DNA of 64,000 bases, from the NCBI GenBank assembly GCA_905250885.1, contig CAJNOQ010000008.1, positions 1-64,000 of the forward strand. The letters are read 5' to 3'. How positions within the stretch are numbered: position 1 is the first letter of the stretch; each line of letters begins with the position of its first letter. The DNA comes from Didymodactylos carnosus. Its lineage: Eukaryota; Rotifera; Eurotatoria; Philodinida; Philodinidae. Under the pieces are notes generated by a model. That model made no database searches and was not told the DNA's origin. It worked only from the letters and a program-made list of their open reading frames with translations. This document shows, piece after piece, positions 47,866-60,970 of this stretch. The position numbers and the translations under genes are program-made.

Positions 47866-50800
47866 CTAAACATTATAAAACAGATAGAAAATAGTCGACT
47901 TTTTTATTTTTACAAATAATCCAACTAACTTACTCTCTTTGATGGATTGCATCACTAATGGGGTAGACGTTTCACTTCTTCCTTGATGATCCATTCGTTC
48001 ATCCATCTCATCCGGAGAATGAAATGAATCCTACAAATATAAAAATTTGTATTTTAATTCATAAAAGACCAAATTGTAGCGTGACAGCATGAAAGAGAGA
48101 ATAAGTTAATAAGTAATTAACTAATAACTATCGATAATAATTCTTTAATTTTATTCACCTCCATATAGGGTATACTTAAACGTTTCATTGAATTAAAATT
48201 GTCATTTGACGGTTTGAATGGACTCGATAACATTTGTGTGACACTTTTTTTCATTCGATTTGTTGATGATGATGGACTGAACGAGAGTGCACGACTAAGT
48301 CGTTTGTTCACTTTGTGTGCACATCTAAAGAATATTGAACACTATTAATAACAAAATGCATAATTAATCAACTGTAACCCACCTCTTGACAGCATTAGTT
48401 AATGCATTCGAACTACGTGACGATAATGATGTTGTATTACTAGTAACTGAAGCGGAATATTCTAATGATGATAGTGAAGTTGTGGACGTTGTTGAAATAG
48501 ATGATGGAAAAAATAATTCACTAGAATCGATTGTTTGAATAAATGTCGCCTAGAAAAAAACTAAATAACAATTAAGCAAAGAAAGATATTGACGATATTG
48601 CTTTACTGTATTTGTAAGACATTTTTCTTCAGATATTGCTTTTGCTAATGTTTGTAAAATATCATTTTTTGTAACTAATGATAATGCATCATTGATACGT
48701 GTAAATAAGAGACGGCGTTCAAATCCATCAATTGAACATATCATACCCAATTGATCATCACTTTCTAAAAAGAAAATTATTATATTTTGTGATAAATCAG
48801 TAGTATTTTGTAAACGTACCATTGTCAACCGATGACGATGAAATATCGAATAGAGCTTTGACATTATTCAATCGTACTAATACGATATGTTTATATGATT
48901 TTGCTGTTTTAGTTGGCGTTCGTATAGTACCAGTACGGTTCGGTGGTGTTGTTGTTGTTGTAAGTTTAACTGTTTTCCATGTATTATTTCGTACTTTTGT
49001 AATCTAAATGTAAAACACACATTCATACTTTGAACTTGATATCTATGAATAAATTAAGACCTACTTCAATGCAGTCAGAGAATAAAAATAACGTTAAATG
49101 TGTTCCTTTTCCACCCAATTCTTGTGATAATTCAATCAAATCAAATTTGTCTATATAATGGCGATGTGCTGACAATAATTCAGGCTATAAAAATATTAAA
49201 AAAATTATGAGAAAATTTATGAATAAAAGTAAAAACATGTACGCACTGGACAATTATCAATATTATTCACAATTGTAAACATTGTTACTTGATTTTCAGT
49301 TTTTCCTCTTTCTTCATTTAATTTTCTAGCAATATTTTTCACTATATCAATTGCTTTAGCTAATGGTTCATGATCCATATGAGAGGATGGTGTGTATTTC
49401 AATAATCCTTAACCATAGGAATATAACATTTAGATGCAAGAAACAACACTTTCGATATTAGACATACTTACTTTCTAACAATAATAAAATACTTGGCAGA
49501 CGTTGAACTGGTCTAATCATTAAATCGATTAATTGTTGTTTACCAAGTTCTTGTCTATGTTGAGCAATCTATAGAAGAAAAAAAAAGAGAAAATTGTATT
49601 TAAAGATCTTTTATAGAAATTTCTTACCTTTAAATATGCATAAAATCGTGTATTCGTTTTTTCTAGATAACGTATTGTTTCCACCGTTTTATCATAAAAT
49701 TTTGTGTATGGTTCATATACTTTCAAGATTTTAATAGACTGTAAAATAAGAATAAATGAATAATAACGTACAAAATATTCCAAAATAATTTAACTCACAT
49801 TATCAATAAAAATTACTCCAACACTTTGTGTTGTTAATGATATTAGGTGCTCTAATTTTGAACATATTTCAACATGTAAATCATAAATTGCTTGGATATT
49901 ACCAAATAAAAAGGAACTTTCAATTGGATTTAATATCGGTCCATTTCTATCAGATTCTTTTTCAACTTCAGTTTTGTAGATCTTAAAAAAAACAGCCTAT
50001 GAACGATACTGTTTCGGAGAAAATCAAGAGGAACAGAAATGAATAAAGAAATAATATAGTCAATCTCACAGACGCTGTCATACCCAAGCACCGAAAAAGC
50101 ATTGCGTATTGCCCAATGCATCTCGGTGGTCAATTTACTGGTCGACGCATACAGATGCAGATAAATGTTTCTCTCGATGTAACTAAATAGCATAGCCTAT
50201 GAATTGACATTTTCATCGGGAAAAACTCGATGCATTCAAATATATTGGGCAATACATAGACCGATGCAGTTAGCTAACTCAATGCTCTAGCTGGAATATC
50301 TAGATAAAAGTGTAAAAAATATCGACCGATACTCCAGCTAAAGCATCTAGATATTTCGGTTGGAGTACTTTTGCTTGAATAGTAATTTTTTCTGTATTTT
50401 TGGTTAGCAGTCTCTACTCTCATTGTTTATTCTCCTGAAGTCATGTTATGATCAATCATTTGATAAAGCAATTAGTTTGAAGAAAAAAAGAAATAGAATG
50501 AATCTTCTGACAATTTAAATATTTAGAATAAATTATGGCTTACACAAATGATACTTTTTAACATTGTCACGTAATTTCGTTCTGTTTCATATAATTCCAT
50601 TATAATCAAATATCGATTGTCTTTTTTCCGCTTGTCTGGACTAGCTATAAATATGAAAACATGATAGTTTATATAAAAACAAATGTCAACATTTACATAC
50701 GATCGTCAATCGTTGATTTACTCAAATTTAATATAGGTGATGTAAACGTATTATTGTAACTGTTATTATTTTCTAAATTATTCTCTGTTGATCGACGTTT

Positions 50801-53043
50801 ACGTGGTGTTGCATTATTACCATCAAATTCACTATGTTGTACTCGACGTTTTCGAGTAGTATTTTGTGGTTGTATGGTAGGTGGTGTTGAACAAAATGTA
50901 ATTGAAGGTGAGATTGTATTTTGCATACTAATATCTTGACTTTTCTATATAAGACAAACCCGCACACATAAACATTATAATACATATGCTCACTAGTATA
51001 TACTTCAACTTACATGAGGAAATGCTCGATAGGCCGATTCATCAGCTTTTCCAACTAGTAAAATACATTCCCAAAACCACTAAAATATACAACATAATTT
51101 GATAATTCATTAACAAAGATCATCAGTTTTTTTACTTGTGCTTTAATACAGTATTGTCTTGGTTGTTTGACGTAATCAGGATATGTTTCTGTAAATGATG
51201 TTTCACAATCATTCGATATAACAATATGCGTTGCATCATTCAAATTAGATGTTATATAACCACCTAAAATAAAGTCCAAAACATTGATTGAATAAGAAAC
51301 CAAATTTAGTCGCGTATACCATTCTGTAATGTTAACATTTCCATATTTTGTCTATCATCATCATTAGTAGAACCGTAAAAGAATAATCGAAGATTATGAA
51401 ATGGTTTTGTTCGATATTTTTCAACTGTAGTTCGATGATCAAATGAACGATTATTACGTTCACGCCAACAATTTGTTAGAAATTCTTCTGTGACGATTTC
51501 ACTACGTTCCATATTGAATGCTGTCTAAAAATGATAATAAAATCATAATAATATACACTTAAGAACGTATCCACAATCAAGCGCTTAAAACAAAATAACA
51601 AATAAATTAACTTTAAAATTAAATTAGAAAATATTGACGACTACGAGAAAAACTATAATAGTGTAATTATTCATTTTTTATATAACAAAATAGAAAATCT
51701 TTTCGTCTTCAATCTGCAGTACTTTTATGACATCTTTATTAGTAAAATAAGAAACAAAAATACTTACAAGATACTTTTCACCCAAATTTGCATGTGCCAC
51801 CACGTGTGTTATTTTATCAGAATAATCCTTTCTAACACTACCACCAAGATAATGTACATAATCACACAAACGTTGCTAAAAACATCAAACTTTTATAATT
51901 CTATCGTTTTTGACAAAGAAAACTAGAGTTGCAAAGCTAGCATACACATCATCCGTAATGGGTATTTTTCAACCTTATTTTGCCTATAGATATTTAGTAA
52001 AGTTGTTGTCACCATTGTAAAAATGGAAGCGAGAGCAGCTCGAATTATTTTCTAATTCAGTTTTTTCACTCTTATTATGGCAAATCGGATTACGGGTTTG
52101 ACTTAATAAAACTTCATAAAAGTGTTGCACATACTCACCAATTTATCTTGATCACGGAAAGCCACAAAACAAATAACAGCTGACGATAAATGTTCACAAT
52201 AAAGTGGACGATTTAACTTGGGCACGGGAACGTCCTAAAATGACCGAAAGATACATATTGAGTAAATGTTAGTTAATTTATTTCTATAAAGCTTTTCTAT
52301 CGCTATTTCCTACGAAAAAAAGAATTTGAAATTTATAGCTAGAAATCAAACGGTTTTAGGATATTTCAGCTCTCCTATCAAACACGATTTCTTTTAAGAA
52401 ATTAATAATATAGACACATGATTCGTTGAGAAGTACAGAAAATTATTTATTGTCTATTCTTAGCATTTTATCATTTACGGCATGAATATTTCTATAAGTG
52501 CTGCTTTACACAGAAATATACATGAAACAGCCGACGATGATTAGGAATTTCACATTTTTAAATTCACAAAAGATTTCTCCCTTACTTTTTTCTTTTCGGC
52601 ACATGTTAACACTAATTCTGAACTGATTATATATAAATCCTGATCACGTTTGAATAAACAATCATCATTATCAAATGTATCAACAATAAAAATGTACATT
52701 TGTCTCTGGTTCAGACTATTTGCTATTTGTTTTGAATCTTCAATTTTATCCATTAATTCATTTCTATCTATTATACATTTATATCGATCTGGATACATAT
52801 GATCCAATGCATTAATCAAGTCAATATTTCGACAAGCATTATCCACAACATAAAACGATATGGCTATAAACAAAAGAAAACAAGGTAGATATAGAGACAA
52901 AGCGTAGTTTTTCTCTCTTAATAAATAAATAAATACTTACACCAGTCGGTAGATGAAGATGTGTCTGATGAGCTCAACGGTTTTAAAATTTTGTTCTGAT
53001 GGTAAGACGTCGAACTGTTACTGCAACTGCTTAAATTAGCCAT
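47866..53043 (-). CDS. ect2: ECT2 / Pebble-type Rho guanine-nucleotide exchange factor (19 exons)
   Basis: Activator of RhoA at the cleavage furrow in cytokinesis, recruited by centralspindlin through its BRCT domains. Minus-strand exons: 52941-53043, 52586-52863, 52139-52234, 51768-51875, 51320-51524, 51136-51263, 51014-51079, 50701-50944, 50544-50644, 49799-49981, 49628-49738, 49472-49568, 49247-49407, 49065-49184, 48820-49003, 48607-48764, 48383-48549, 48159-48324 and about 47934-48030, all in frame. Triple BRCT about residues 35-325 (GGSVRKDYSDKITHVVAHA; CIKAQWFWECILL). Linker with two basic clusters (TRKRRV, TPRKRR), probably nuclear signals. DH about 418-615, opening YLIIMELYETERNYVTML, with IRPVQRLPSILLLLERLLKY. 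PH about 630-785. Ser/Thr-rich tail with KVNKRLSRALSFSP. Length, about 925-950, is that of vertebrate ECT2. The last few codons depend on whether the GTAAGT at 47933 is used. Confidence 0.93.
49982..50543 (-). repeat. Repeat-bearing intron 9 of ect2 (562 bp)
   Basis: The longest intron of the gene, others mostly being 50-350 bases. It holds GCCTATGAA at about 49998 and again at 50195, an ATTGCCCAAT / ATTGGGCAAT inverted pair (about 50107 and 50248), and CTAGCTGG...CCAGCTA with flanking ATCTAGAT motifs (about 50287-50356). It looks like a decayed hairpin element or two nested ones. The frame at 49930-50193 runs from it into the exon and is not a gene. Confidence 0.45.
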
Positions 53044-53540
53044 GATTCATAAATGATTATCATTCAAAATTTCTAATCTAAAAAAAAGAGATAAATAGTG
53101 ATATTTTATACTTAGTTACACACAAATCTTTTTGTGTGATTTTTGTTTTTCAAACAATCAACCTTTACTCAAGCTAAACTGAGAGTTTAACCTACAGAAG
53201 AATCGTCAGAAGCCAGAAGAAAACTATGTATTTTGTTTAAAATAATGCTCAACTACTTCAATTAATTGAGCGAAATTGTTTCTTCACTCATAGAAAAAAG
53301 TAGCTAGCTACTAGGTACAGCAAACTGTACAACAAAGAGACTCAGTATGTGCGGAGAGATGACAAAGCTGCATTGACACAGTGATGCATTGACGGCACAT
53401 TACTTATCAGTTTATTTTGTCAAGTGCAAGTAAAGACAGTTGATTGGCTTCAAATTATCCATTAAGAACTCTGAATAAAACTAAAAATGTTAATGTTTAA
53501 AATTTTCTATTGTCACGTACACTGTCCCGAAATGTTACAG

Positions 53541-53618
53541 TAAATGTGTAACAGTGTCATGCTAAAAGTGTGAAAATGTTACGTGGGACACTTTTAGCAT
53601 GACATTGTTACACATTTA
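53541..53618. mobile_element. MITE-like hairpin with 31-bp arms, one mismatch
   Basis: Arms 53541-53571 and 53588-53618 share GTGTAACA(G/A)TGTCATGCTA reading inward, with one mismatch in 31, and a 16-base loop. It lies about 500 bases upstream of the ECT2 start, so its age is low. The arms contain TGTAACA and related motifs that also occur just outside, in GAAATGTTACAG and CACTGTAACA. Confidence 0.75.
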
Positions 53619-53659
53619 CCATGACGTTTTGAGATAGTGCATTTCTGTCGTTGAATTCG

Positions 53660-54115
53660 ACTCCTCACTGTAACATTTCTTCCTAAAGTTGACTGTTGCT
53701 GTGCCTTGTATGACAGTTCGTTTTCTCTTACTGTTCTTGATTCTGTAAACAAACTTGCTTCTCGTGTTATTTCTCGCAATTTTGACTATCGTTTTTCTAG
53801 TGTTCTACTTGTGTCTCAACTTTCTGTTCCAAATCACTCTTCGTCGTAAATACTTTAGACTTCTACAGTTTTTCAAAATTTATCATCATCTAAGTCCTGT
53901 TTCTCTTTTTTATACTATTCATCGTCCTCACTACTCATCTTTACGTATTCATCATTCTAAATATGTCTTTTTTGCTTACTTTTTATTTTTTTCAAAAATT
54001 TGTTCTTTTTTTACTACTTCTGGTTCTAACCTTAGTTGTCTTATTTATTTTGTTCTTTTTTATTACTCTTTTTGTGTTGTTTGGCTTGAGTCATTTATTA
54101 CAGGTCAGTGACCTT
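53660..54115. other. Strand-asymmetric T/C-rich block, possibly a decayed coding relic
   Basis: For about 450 bases the plus strand is strongly pyrimidine-rich with few A runs. The plus frame 53755-54111 is a hydrophobic artefact of poly-T codons. Read from the minus strand it is A-rich, and short stretches look protein-like (residues such as REITREASLFTESRTVRE at 53594-53779). No family could be named. It may be an old element or simple mutation bias. Confidence 0.3.
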
Positions 54116-54511
54116 TGATGACTCTCTCACTTTTCGTGAATAAAAGCAGTCTTAGTCTACATTAGAGATTTAATTAAAACGTTAAATTATTTTTACCATT
54201 AACTTTTGCTGCCACAGTTTGTCAGTACATATTATAATGTTACACTCTTTGACTTGACTACAACATCTTTAACTTGACATCATAGTTGAAGATTTTCCTG
54301 CACCTTACGGTCTTGTTCTTTTCATTGAATAACTTTAACAATTTTTGTGCATTTTGTTAGTTGTTTACAAAAACAACCAAGTAGATTGTCATTTCTTTAT
54401 CTGTTTCATTGAGTATGTACAAAGATATGTTATAAACAATTTTTCGGGTGAAACACACGGAAAAATGAGACGTTGCTTCCGCTCTATCGATTAGTTCTAA
54501 TCAATGATAAG

Positions 54512-54590
54512 TGATGTCACGGAAAAACGTTTTTAGAATATATCAGGATATGCCTTTGTCTTGGACATGACATCGTTTTTTCGTGATGTT
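54512..54590. repeat. Short hairpin, ~18-bp arms
   Basis: TGATGTCACGGAAAAACG (54512-54529) pairs with CGTTTTTTCGTGATGTTA (54574-54591) with a few mismatches; the loop is about 44 bases. It resembles a tiny MITE remnant. Confidence 0.45.
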
Positions 54591-54591
54591 A

Positions 54592-56578
54592 GGTTTTTAC
54601 TGTGATGACTTTTATTTACAGTGTGTGCTATATATATTTTTTTTTTCTTCTTCTAGTATGTGTGTATATAGTTAGATTTAACGTGTGTTAATTCAACATA
54701 TTTTCTCATTCTGTTTTTGAAAAAAATTTGAAGTTTCTACATTAACAGGAAATATAGCTAGGTTATTGTAGAAATATTTTTTCATAAGATTTAGAACAAT
54801 TGTGTCTAAGTGTCACTTGACGTTTATCACCTCAGAAGGAAAGAGATTTGATTTAATTTAATTTCCTGGGGAAATAGTATTTCTCATAACAGGAAAAACA
54901 CAGCTTCGTATTGATATGATGTCATCGCTAGTTTCTAGCTTTTCGACAGACATCGATAACTGGTAACATATAACTCATCATGTGCTCGCACACTATTGGA
55001 GAAATTAAAGACCTTGAGACTAGGAGGACTAAGACTATGATAAATTTTGAAAACTGTAAGAGTTTGAAATATTTATGACGGACCCACAAGTTTATTCCGT
55101 ACAGTGAATGAATGCCTCAAAATTATCCAATTCACAAATATTTGTCTGAATGAGTAAAATCACTGACGGTGAGTAGTTTTCTCTTTGTAAATTGACGTTA
55201 AACATGTCAAGGTTGATTCGATCATGTATAATGTTTCAGACTATTACAATTTAACACGAAATAGTAAGATTAAAATTGTTCTGCAAAAGAGAAAAAAATG
55301 AAAAGGATAATAATGTCTACAAAAGGTGAAGAAAGCAATCAAATGATAAATACACTGTTAAGAATTTTATGTCAAATAGTATTTAGAAGGTGTGTAAATG
55401 TGGCACAAAAATTATATAAAAAACAAAATTTATTACACATTTTATACTGCGACAAGGGGTAACAATACTGCAGTATAGCATTAAGTAGTGTATTAGTATT
55501 AGATCTTGTCATACCCGAAAGAAAACGCTAATCAGATATTTTATTTCTTACGTCAAGGTTTTTATAAAGCATTATCGACTAGCGACTCAGTAAATCGATA
55601 TTGAGAATATACTGTTTAATAACTGTACTATCAATAACCAGAGGTGGGAAAATCGTGGGGATAACGCCCCTACAGTGAAAACAACGTCTTTTTGAAGTGT
55701 AAAAAGATGTGGAGACGAAATAATGAGCAGTTCCTACAACTTTAAAGATTTATTTCTTTGAATTTGTCATATAATCTTCATATCTTTTCTATCTTTGACT
55801 CCGTTTCTGATGAACTACAGAGAAACGAGGATTTAACCTTAATTTGTTCCTAATCACGTACACCCATTTTGTGATGCCGGTATGTCAAAGTAGATAAAAG
55901 TAGAAAATTCTATACATAAATATCGGTAAACTATTTCGATATTTACCTTTAGTATTAATTTAATTTAAATTAGTGCTAAATGGTCTTCTTCAACAGAGAT
56001 CAATTTACCTTCAGTTTTTCCAAAAAAATTTGTCCCTACAGCTTCTAAGTTGCATCGCCGTCTCTGTCAATCAATAATAATTCTAATAATGAGATAGATA
56101 TACGACAACGTCGTCATCTAATTAATCAAAAGACAAGGAACGCAAATGATTGATCTCTGGACGATGGTGTTAATATGAAATGATTTTAATCATAGTTAAC
56201 TTGTGGTTCTTGTCAGATATGCAATTTATTAATATGATCCGTTTCATTCTTTTAGAAAAAGTTTTGTTGAATGTATTATGTATTTGCTTACATTAATTTT
56301 TTCTATTTTTTAAATGTTTGAAAACTTTAATGTGTACAGAGTGGCCCAAATACAACTTATCCCCTCTATATTTATTAACTTTCTTGTGTACAAATATACT
56401 TGAACTTTTTAGCGGTCAGTTCAGTCTACGTTTCATATACCTCATGCAATTCTCTTCATATTACACCAAATTTTTTTTATAGAACATACGGTTTAAGGCC
56501 AACATTTCACTTTGTATTAGGCACGCACTGGTTATTTTATGGGGCTCTCCGAGGCCAGCGATTTTAAAAATCGGAGAA
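54592..56578. other. Intergenic, nothing recognised
   Basis: Two kilobases with no open frame above 60 codons that looks coding and no clear inverted repeat. Slightly higher GC than the filamin introns. Confidence 0.4.
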
Positions 56579-56856
56579 ACTTTTTAAAATTTTTTCGAAT
56601 CGGCAGTTTTGTGCACAAATGTTTGCTCTACAAAACAAGATGTTGCAGACTTTCTTACAATGGTTTGTCGATGAGATATGAATTTTTTAGCGGCAAGACA
56701 GACCCTCTATTAACCGGCCGGTTGTAACCGGTCCTATTTTAGAGAAAAAAATTCATATCTCATCGATAAAACATCGTAAGAAAGTCTGCAACATCTTATT
56801 TTATACAGCAAACATTTGTGCACAAAACTGCTGATTCGAAAAAATTTTAAAAAGTC
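56579..56856. mobile_element. Foldback element with ~110-bp arms
   Basis: Arms 56579-56690 and 56745-56856 are about 90 percent identical in inverted orientation; both contain AAAGTCTGCAACATCTT (or its complement) and TTTGTGCACAAAACTG. A 54-base centre includes AACCGGCCGGTTGTAACCGG, itself partly palindromic. Because the arms mirror each other, near-identical peptide frames appear on both strands; they are not genes. Confidence 0.8.
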
Positions 56857-57605
56857 TACCACCGTGCTCAATAGCAAGTTTTTCAGCCTAAAAATGGCCG
56901 AGAAATAGCAGAAAAAGGATGAAAATTTCAAAGAGTGTCTCTAATTATCCCGAAGTACTCTATATTGAGTATAAAAAAATTCAGATCTTCGTAGAAATTA
57001 TGATCCATGATGAGATTTGATTGAATTGAGAATATGAGATTTTATTCAATATATAAGGGCTCGTATTATCAGCCACAATATATCCACGTATTTCTTTGAA
57101 CAAGTTTTAACAGACATGATTATGTTAGATAATGAAGCAGATCATGCGCTAGACAATGTTTGTAAAGATTTTAACAATGTAGAATAGAAATCTATAGCGA
57201 AAAAGGATAAATCACGACTTCTGCTTCAGCAGTCAGCGTTTTATATGGCAAAAAAATATATGTGAAATAAATCTTAAATGGAAGTACATTTTCAGCATAA
57301 AAAGTCGAGGCATCTTTATATATAATTTTGGAATTTTTTTCTTCATTTTTCTTTTTTTGAGCAATATTTTTTTCCATCGTTGTTCTGTGACTGACTACAC
57401 TTGTCTTATTTTTATACAAATTAAAAATATAGTTGATTAGATATTCAGTCAGAAGCTCTTTGGTTTTTGTTAAACTATATCCATACATATTTATGATAAT
57501 ATATTTTCAGATGAATGCTTCAATTCAAAATTTGTTCTATTCTAATAATTTTGAATGATTGAGAATACTATTGTTTCTTCTTCTTTAGTTAAAGATCTTT
57601 TTATC

Positions 57606-58158
57606 CCACTAGTCGACGATCAGCTCGGTCTGAAAAGCTGAATCAGCTAGGCAGTTTTATCAGGACCGAATAAGGCTTTACTAAACTGTATCTACTGATG
57701 ATTTTCAGAGTTAATAATTCTAATCGGCTCCGTCAGCTCGGAAGAACTGAATTTTCTGAAATAAACTATTTCCGAAATTTCAGAGCTGATTCGATCAGTT
57801 TTTTCAGCTCTGAATTAGTTATAAGAAGAAAAGGCTTCATATAAACAACAAACATTTTAAAATCTGAGAAAAATTTAAAGAATAGTACAAAAATTCAAGC
57901 ACAGTGTTACTGTGAACACGAAAATATTACTGTTACTATCAAGCATACTCTCTAAATCTTCAGCGTCATGTTATTACTTGAGTCAGCTCTGAAAACATTG
58001 ATAAGAATATTTAGTTCTGAATCATTAAAGAGCAAAAGAGAAGAAAAATACTTTTTGTGGAAAATAATTTTTGGAGCTGATTCCGATTCTGATTCAGCCC
58101 TGATAAAACTCCATAGCGGATTCAGCTTTTCAGATGAAGCTGATTCATCGACTAGTGG
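57606..58158. mobile_element. TIR element, 553 bp, CCACTAGTCGA ends
   Basis: Terminal inverted repeats of about 68 bases (57606-57674 and 58090-58158) at roughly 80 percent, each with TCTGAAAAGCTGAAT and GTTTTATCAGG. The ends read CCACTAGTCGA and TCGACTAGTGG. The interior is rich in GCTGA/TCAGC motifs in both orientations. No transposase remains. The frame 57968-58201 lies inside and is spurious. Confidence 0.75.
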
Positions 58159-60970
58159 CGTATATTATTATAGTGCTGGTGATTTATTTTTCTATTGCTG
58201 AAGAAAACACAATTAATTTCCATATTATTGTTGCTTATCAACAACTAGAATATGAATGAAATGTCTTCGTGTCAAAACAAATATGTATTATGCAATACCA
58301 ACCACGTCATCTGTTAAAAACAAACGCATATCTACTTGTATTCATTATATATATATATATATCTGCGCGATACAGTACATACACTTCTGCTTTCTACAAA
58401 GAAAAATAACAACACTAACAACAACGACATATGCATGGTACATGTAAATATCATTTATTTATTTTTCTTTAGTAATAAAACAATATCATCCTTTTTTTTA
58501 TTAATAAGACAGTTTTACGTAGGAAAAAAAAGCATATAGACAAAAAACATACAATTACTATGAAGAGATTATCAGTGAGATAGACATCTGTTATGTTTTA
58601 GAATTAACTTGATATTATGCGTTTATTCATTCGTCGCCTCATGTGACTTGAATGCGTAGAACTTGAATCATAATAACTCTTTTAACTTTCTTTACAGAGT
58701 CTTTATTTTGTTTCTGAGTCATGAAAAGAATGTACTTTTTCTAACTCATTTAGCAAATGATCCATATTATCATCTTTTTATTCTATTAAATTGTAAATGT
58801 AGAAATACCAGATGATAAAATAGTTTTCATCGAATATTCTCGAAAATAATGTGTCATAGAAACATATTTGTCATAGAAATTTCATATGACTAATAGATTC
58901 TTTGATCTTGCATAGTTTTGTTTCCTTTTAAAATTTTAATTTTAATTTAATTATTATTTTGTTATATAATACTTCGTCTATTCTGAATACCTTCTGTGTT
59001 TCATTTTTTTTGTTTGTAAATGACGCAAAATTGTATTACACTTTTTCTCTTGTCTTATTTCGTTTATTCATCAGAATGATGAAATTTTCTGTATATGTCT
59101 ACTGCGTAATTATTGTACGTTATAGAATCTTCCATATAGTTACAAAAATAAGATCTCTCATCTTTTCCTTCCATATTATTTCTTTTCTTTAATGGTTATT
59201 ATACTTAACGATGAAAAGAGTACAGAATTGCTACTTTTCTTTTTTTTTTACCAATTTCCTCTTTAGTTACTGTCATATTTATATTCACAATTTCTTAGAA
59301 AACATCAAACAGTAATCAAATTTTATCAACAAAATATACTTATTTTTGGTGAGTAAATAGATATAATACTTGTCCATAACGAATTATTTTTATAAAATAC
59401 AGTTACGAGCTTATCTAGCTACCAAGTTGTCATTCGAGTTATACGATAGAAAAACACTGAAAGAGGTTAATCTTGATATCTTTTTTGTCGTCATAAATCT
59501 CTTACGCAATTTATTCTCGTAGTGTATCTCTAATTAGCTATCTTTCAATTAAGTTTAGACATTTTCTAACGTATGTGCGTTCATACACAAGAAATTGTCA
59601 ATCGACATTTGTGAGAAGTTTTTTTCTAACAAATATTTTTTCCTCCCACGCCCATCTTGAAGAGGTTAAACTTTAACACGAGTAACCTTGTATAGTTCTT
59701 AATGAAAAAAAGAGAGTATTAAAACGTCTCTTTTACTTCGTTAACTTGTTCAAATATTGACTCAGTTACATAAAAAGAACGCGTAATACTATAAAAGTAC
59801 GTGGTAATATTGATTTCAATATATCATTTTCATTTTTTATGTACACATATTGCAATGACAAAATCGTTCTTTTCGTCTCTTCCCTTCTTTCCTATATAAT
59901 ATTATTTAAAATTACTCGGTTATTCTATTAAAATAATTATATTGAGACTATTCGCGTTTTCATCTTTTTCTAACGCTTTTCATAATCCGAAAACATTCTA
60001 TCATCTATCACATTCTCAAACGAGTTCACACTAGATTACTCTATTTCTCAATTAGAGAAAACTTCTTGAATTCAATAAGCGAACAATTGCACTTTTTGAA
60101 CACCGAAAAGTCACCGGTACTTTTATTGTCTGAAATAAGTATGACTATTAGATTGAACTGTTGCTTTTGGTTTAATACTAACTATGTCATGACTTTAGAA
60201 TGACGTTCGAGCCTAGCTTCTTATTCTCTATCTGAAGGATAATATCTAAACTGAAATTCGTTGTTTTCATTACGTGTGGTAGAAGAGGTCATATGGCGGT
60301 AATGACAAATCTGTTTTATATTATATAGACATTTTTCGAATGACCTTGGTCGACTGAAACACAATTCGATTTTTTTTTCTCCCTTTTTTTTCATATGAGA
60401 TTAAATGAGTGCATTTTATGCTGTATAAAATATCTAGTATAGATATGTACATGCTGACTTGGTACTTGCCATACTATTTTCTTTTTTTATTAAACTGAAT
60501 AATTTCAATTCTGTAATCTATACACGTCGGCCGTTGGTAGTCACTTTAAGGAACAACACAACTGACGGTTATTTTGCTATTCTCTTAGTAGTACAGTTTA
60601 TTTGAAAGGTAAATTTTCTTCAAATTTTTAAATTAGTCAATGATGATACACACCCTCATTTAATATTATCCTGTTTGATCTACTTTTGTGAACTATCATT
60701 TAAACGGAAACAAAATTAGACTTTTACCTTACAAAGTTTTACGTCCAAAATCAAAGCCTTGGACGAACATTTGTGACTGTTTTTAACAAAAGCTTTTCTT
60801 GAGAGATGATTTTTTATACATGAGAGACAAAATAACGATTGTTACTCTTAATTTTGAAAGTTATTTGATTTTGTACCTGTTATATAACTAAAACACCAAT
60901 TATATTTTACTCTTTTTTTCTTCAGATTTTCAGATTTAACCTTTTTCACCATTAACGTTTGTTGATATTC
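58159..60970. other. Intergenic region upstream of the PRL phosphatase gene
   Basis: AT-rich, with a TA repeat near 58347-58362 and many poly-T runs. No protein-like frame. The promoter of the phosphatase gene should be in the last part, but no box can be assigned with confidence. Confidence 0.4.

Noticed and set aside
48822-49007. Plus-strand frame across ECT2 exon 15
   Set aside because: Antisense to the PH-region exon, which joins both neighbours in frame.
49930-50193. 87-codon minus-strand frame next to ECT2 exon 10
   Set aside because: It lies mainly in a repeat-bearing intron and leaves the DH-domain frame.
50773-50985. Second minus-strand frame overlapping ECT2 exon 8
   Set aside because: Out of phase with the exon chain; the frame with the two RKRR clusters joins exons 7 and 9 correctly.
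57968-58201. 77-codon plus-strand frame rich in Ser-Asp
   Set aside because: Falls within the 57606-58158 TIR element and encodes its GATTC/GCTGA motifs.
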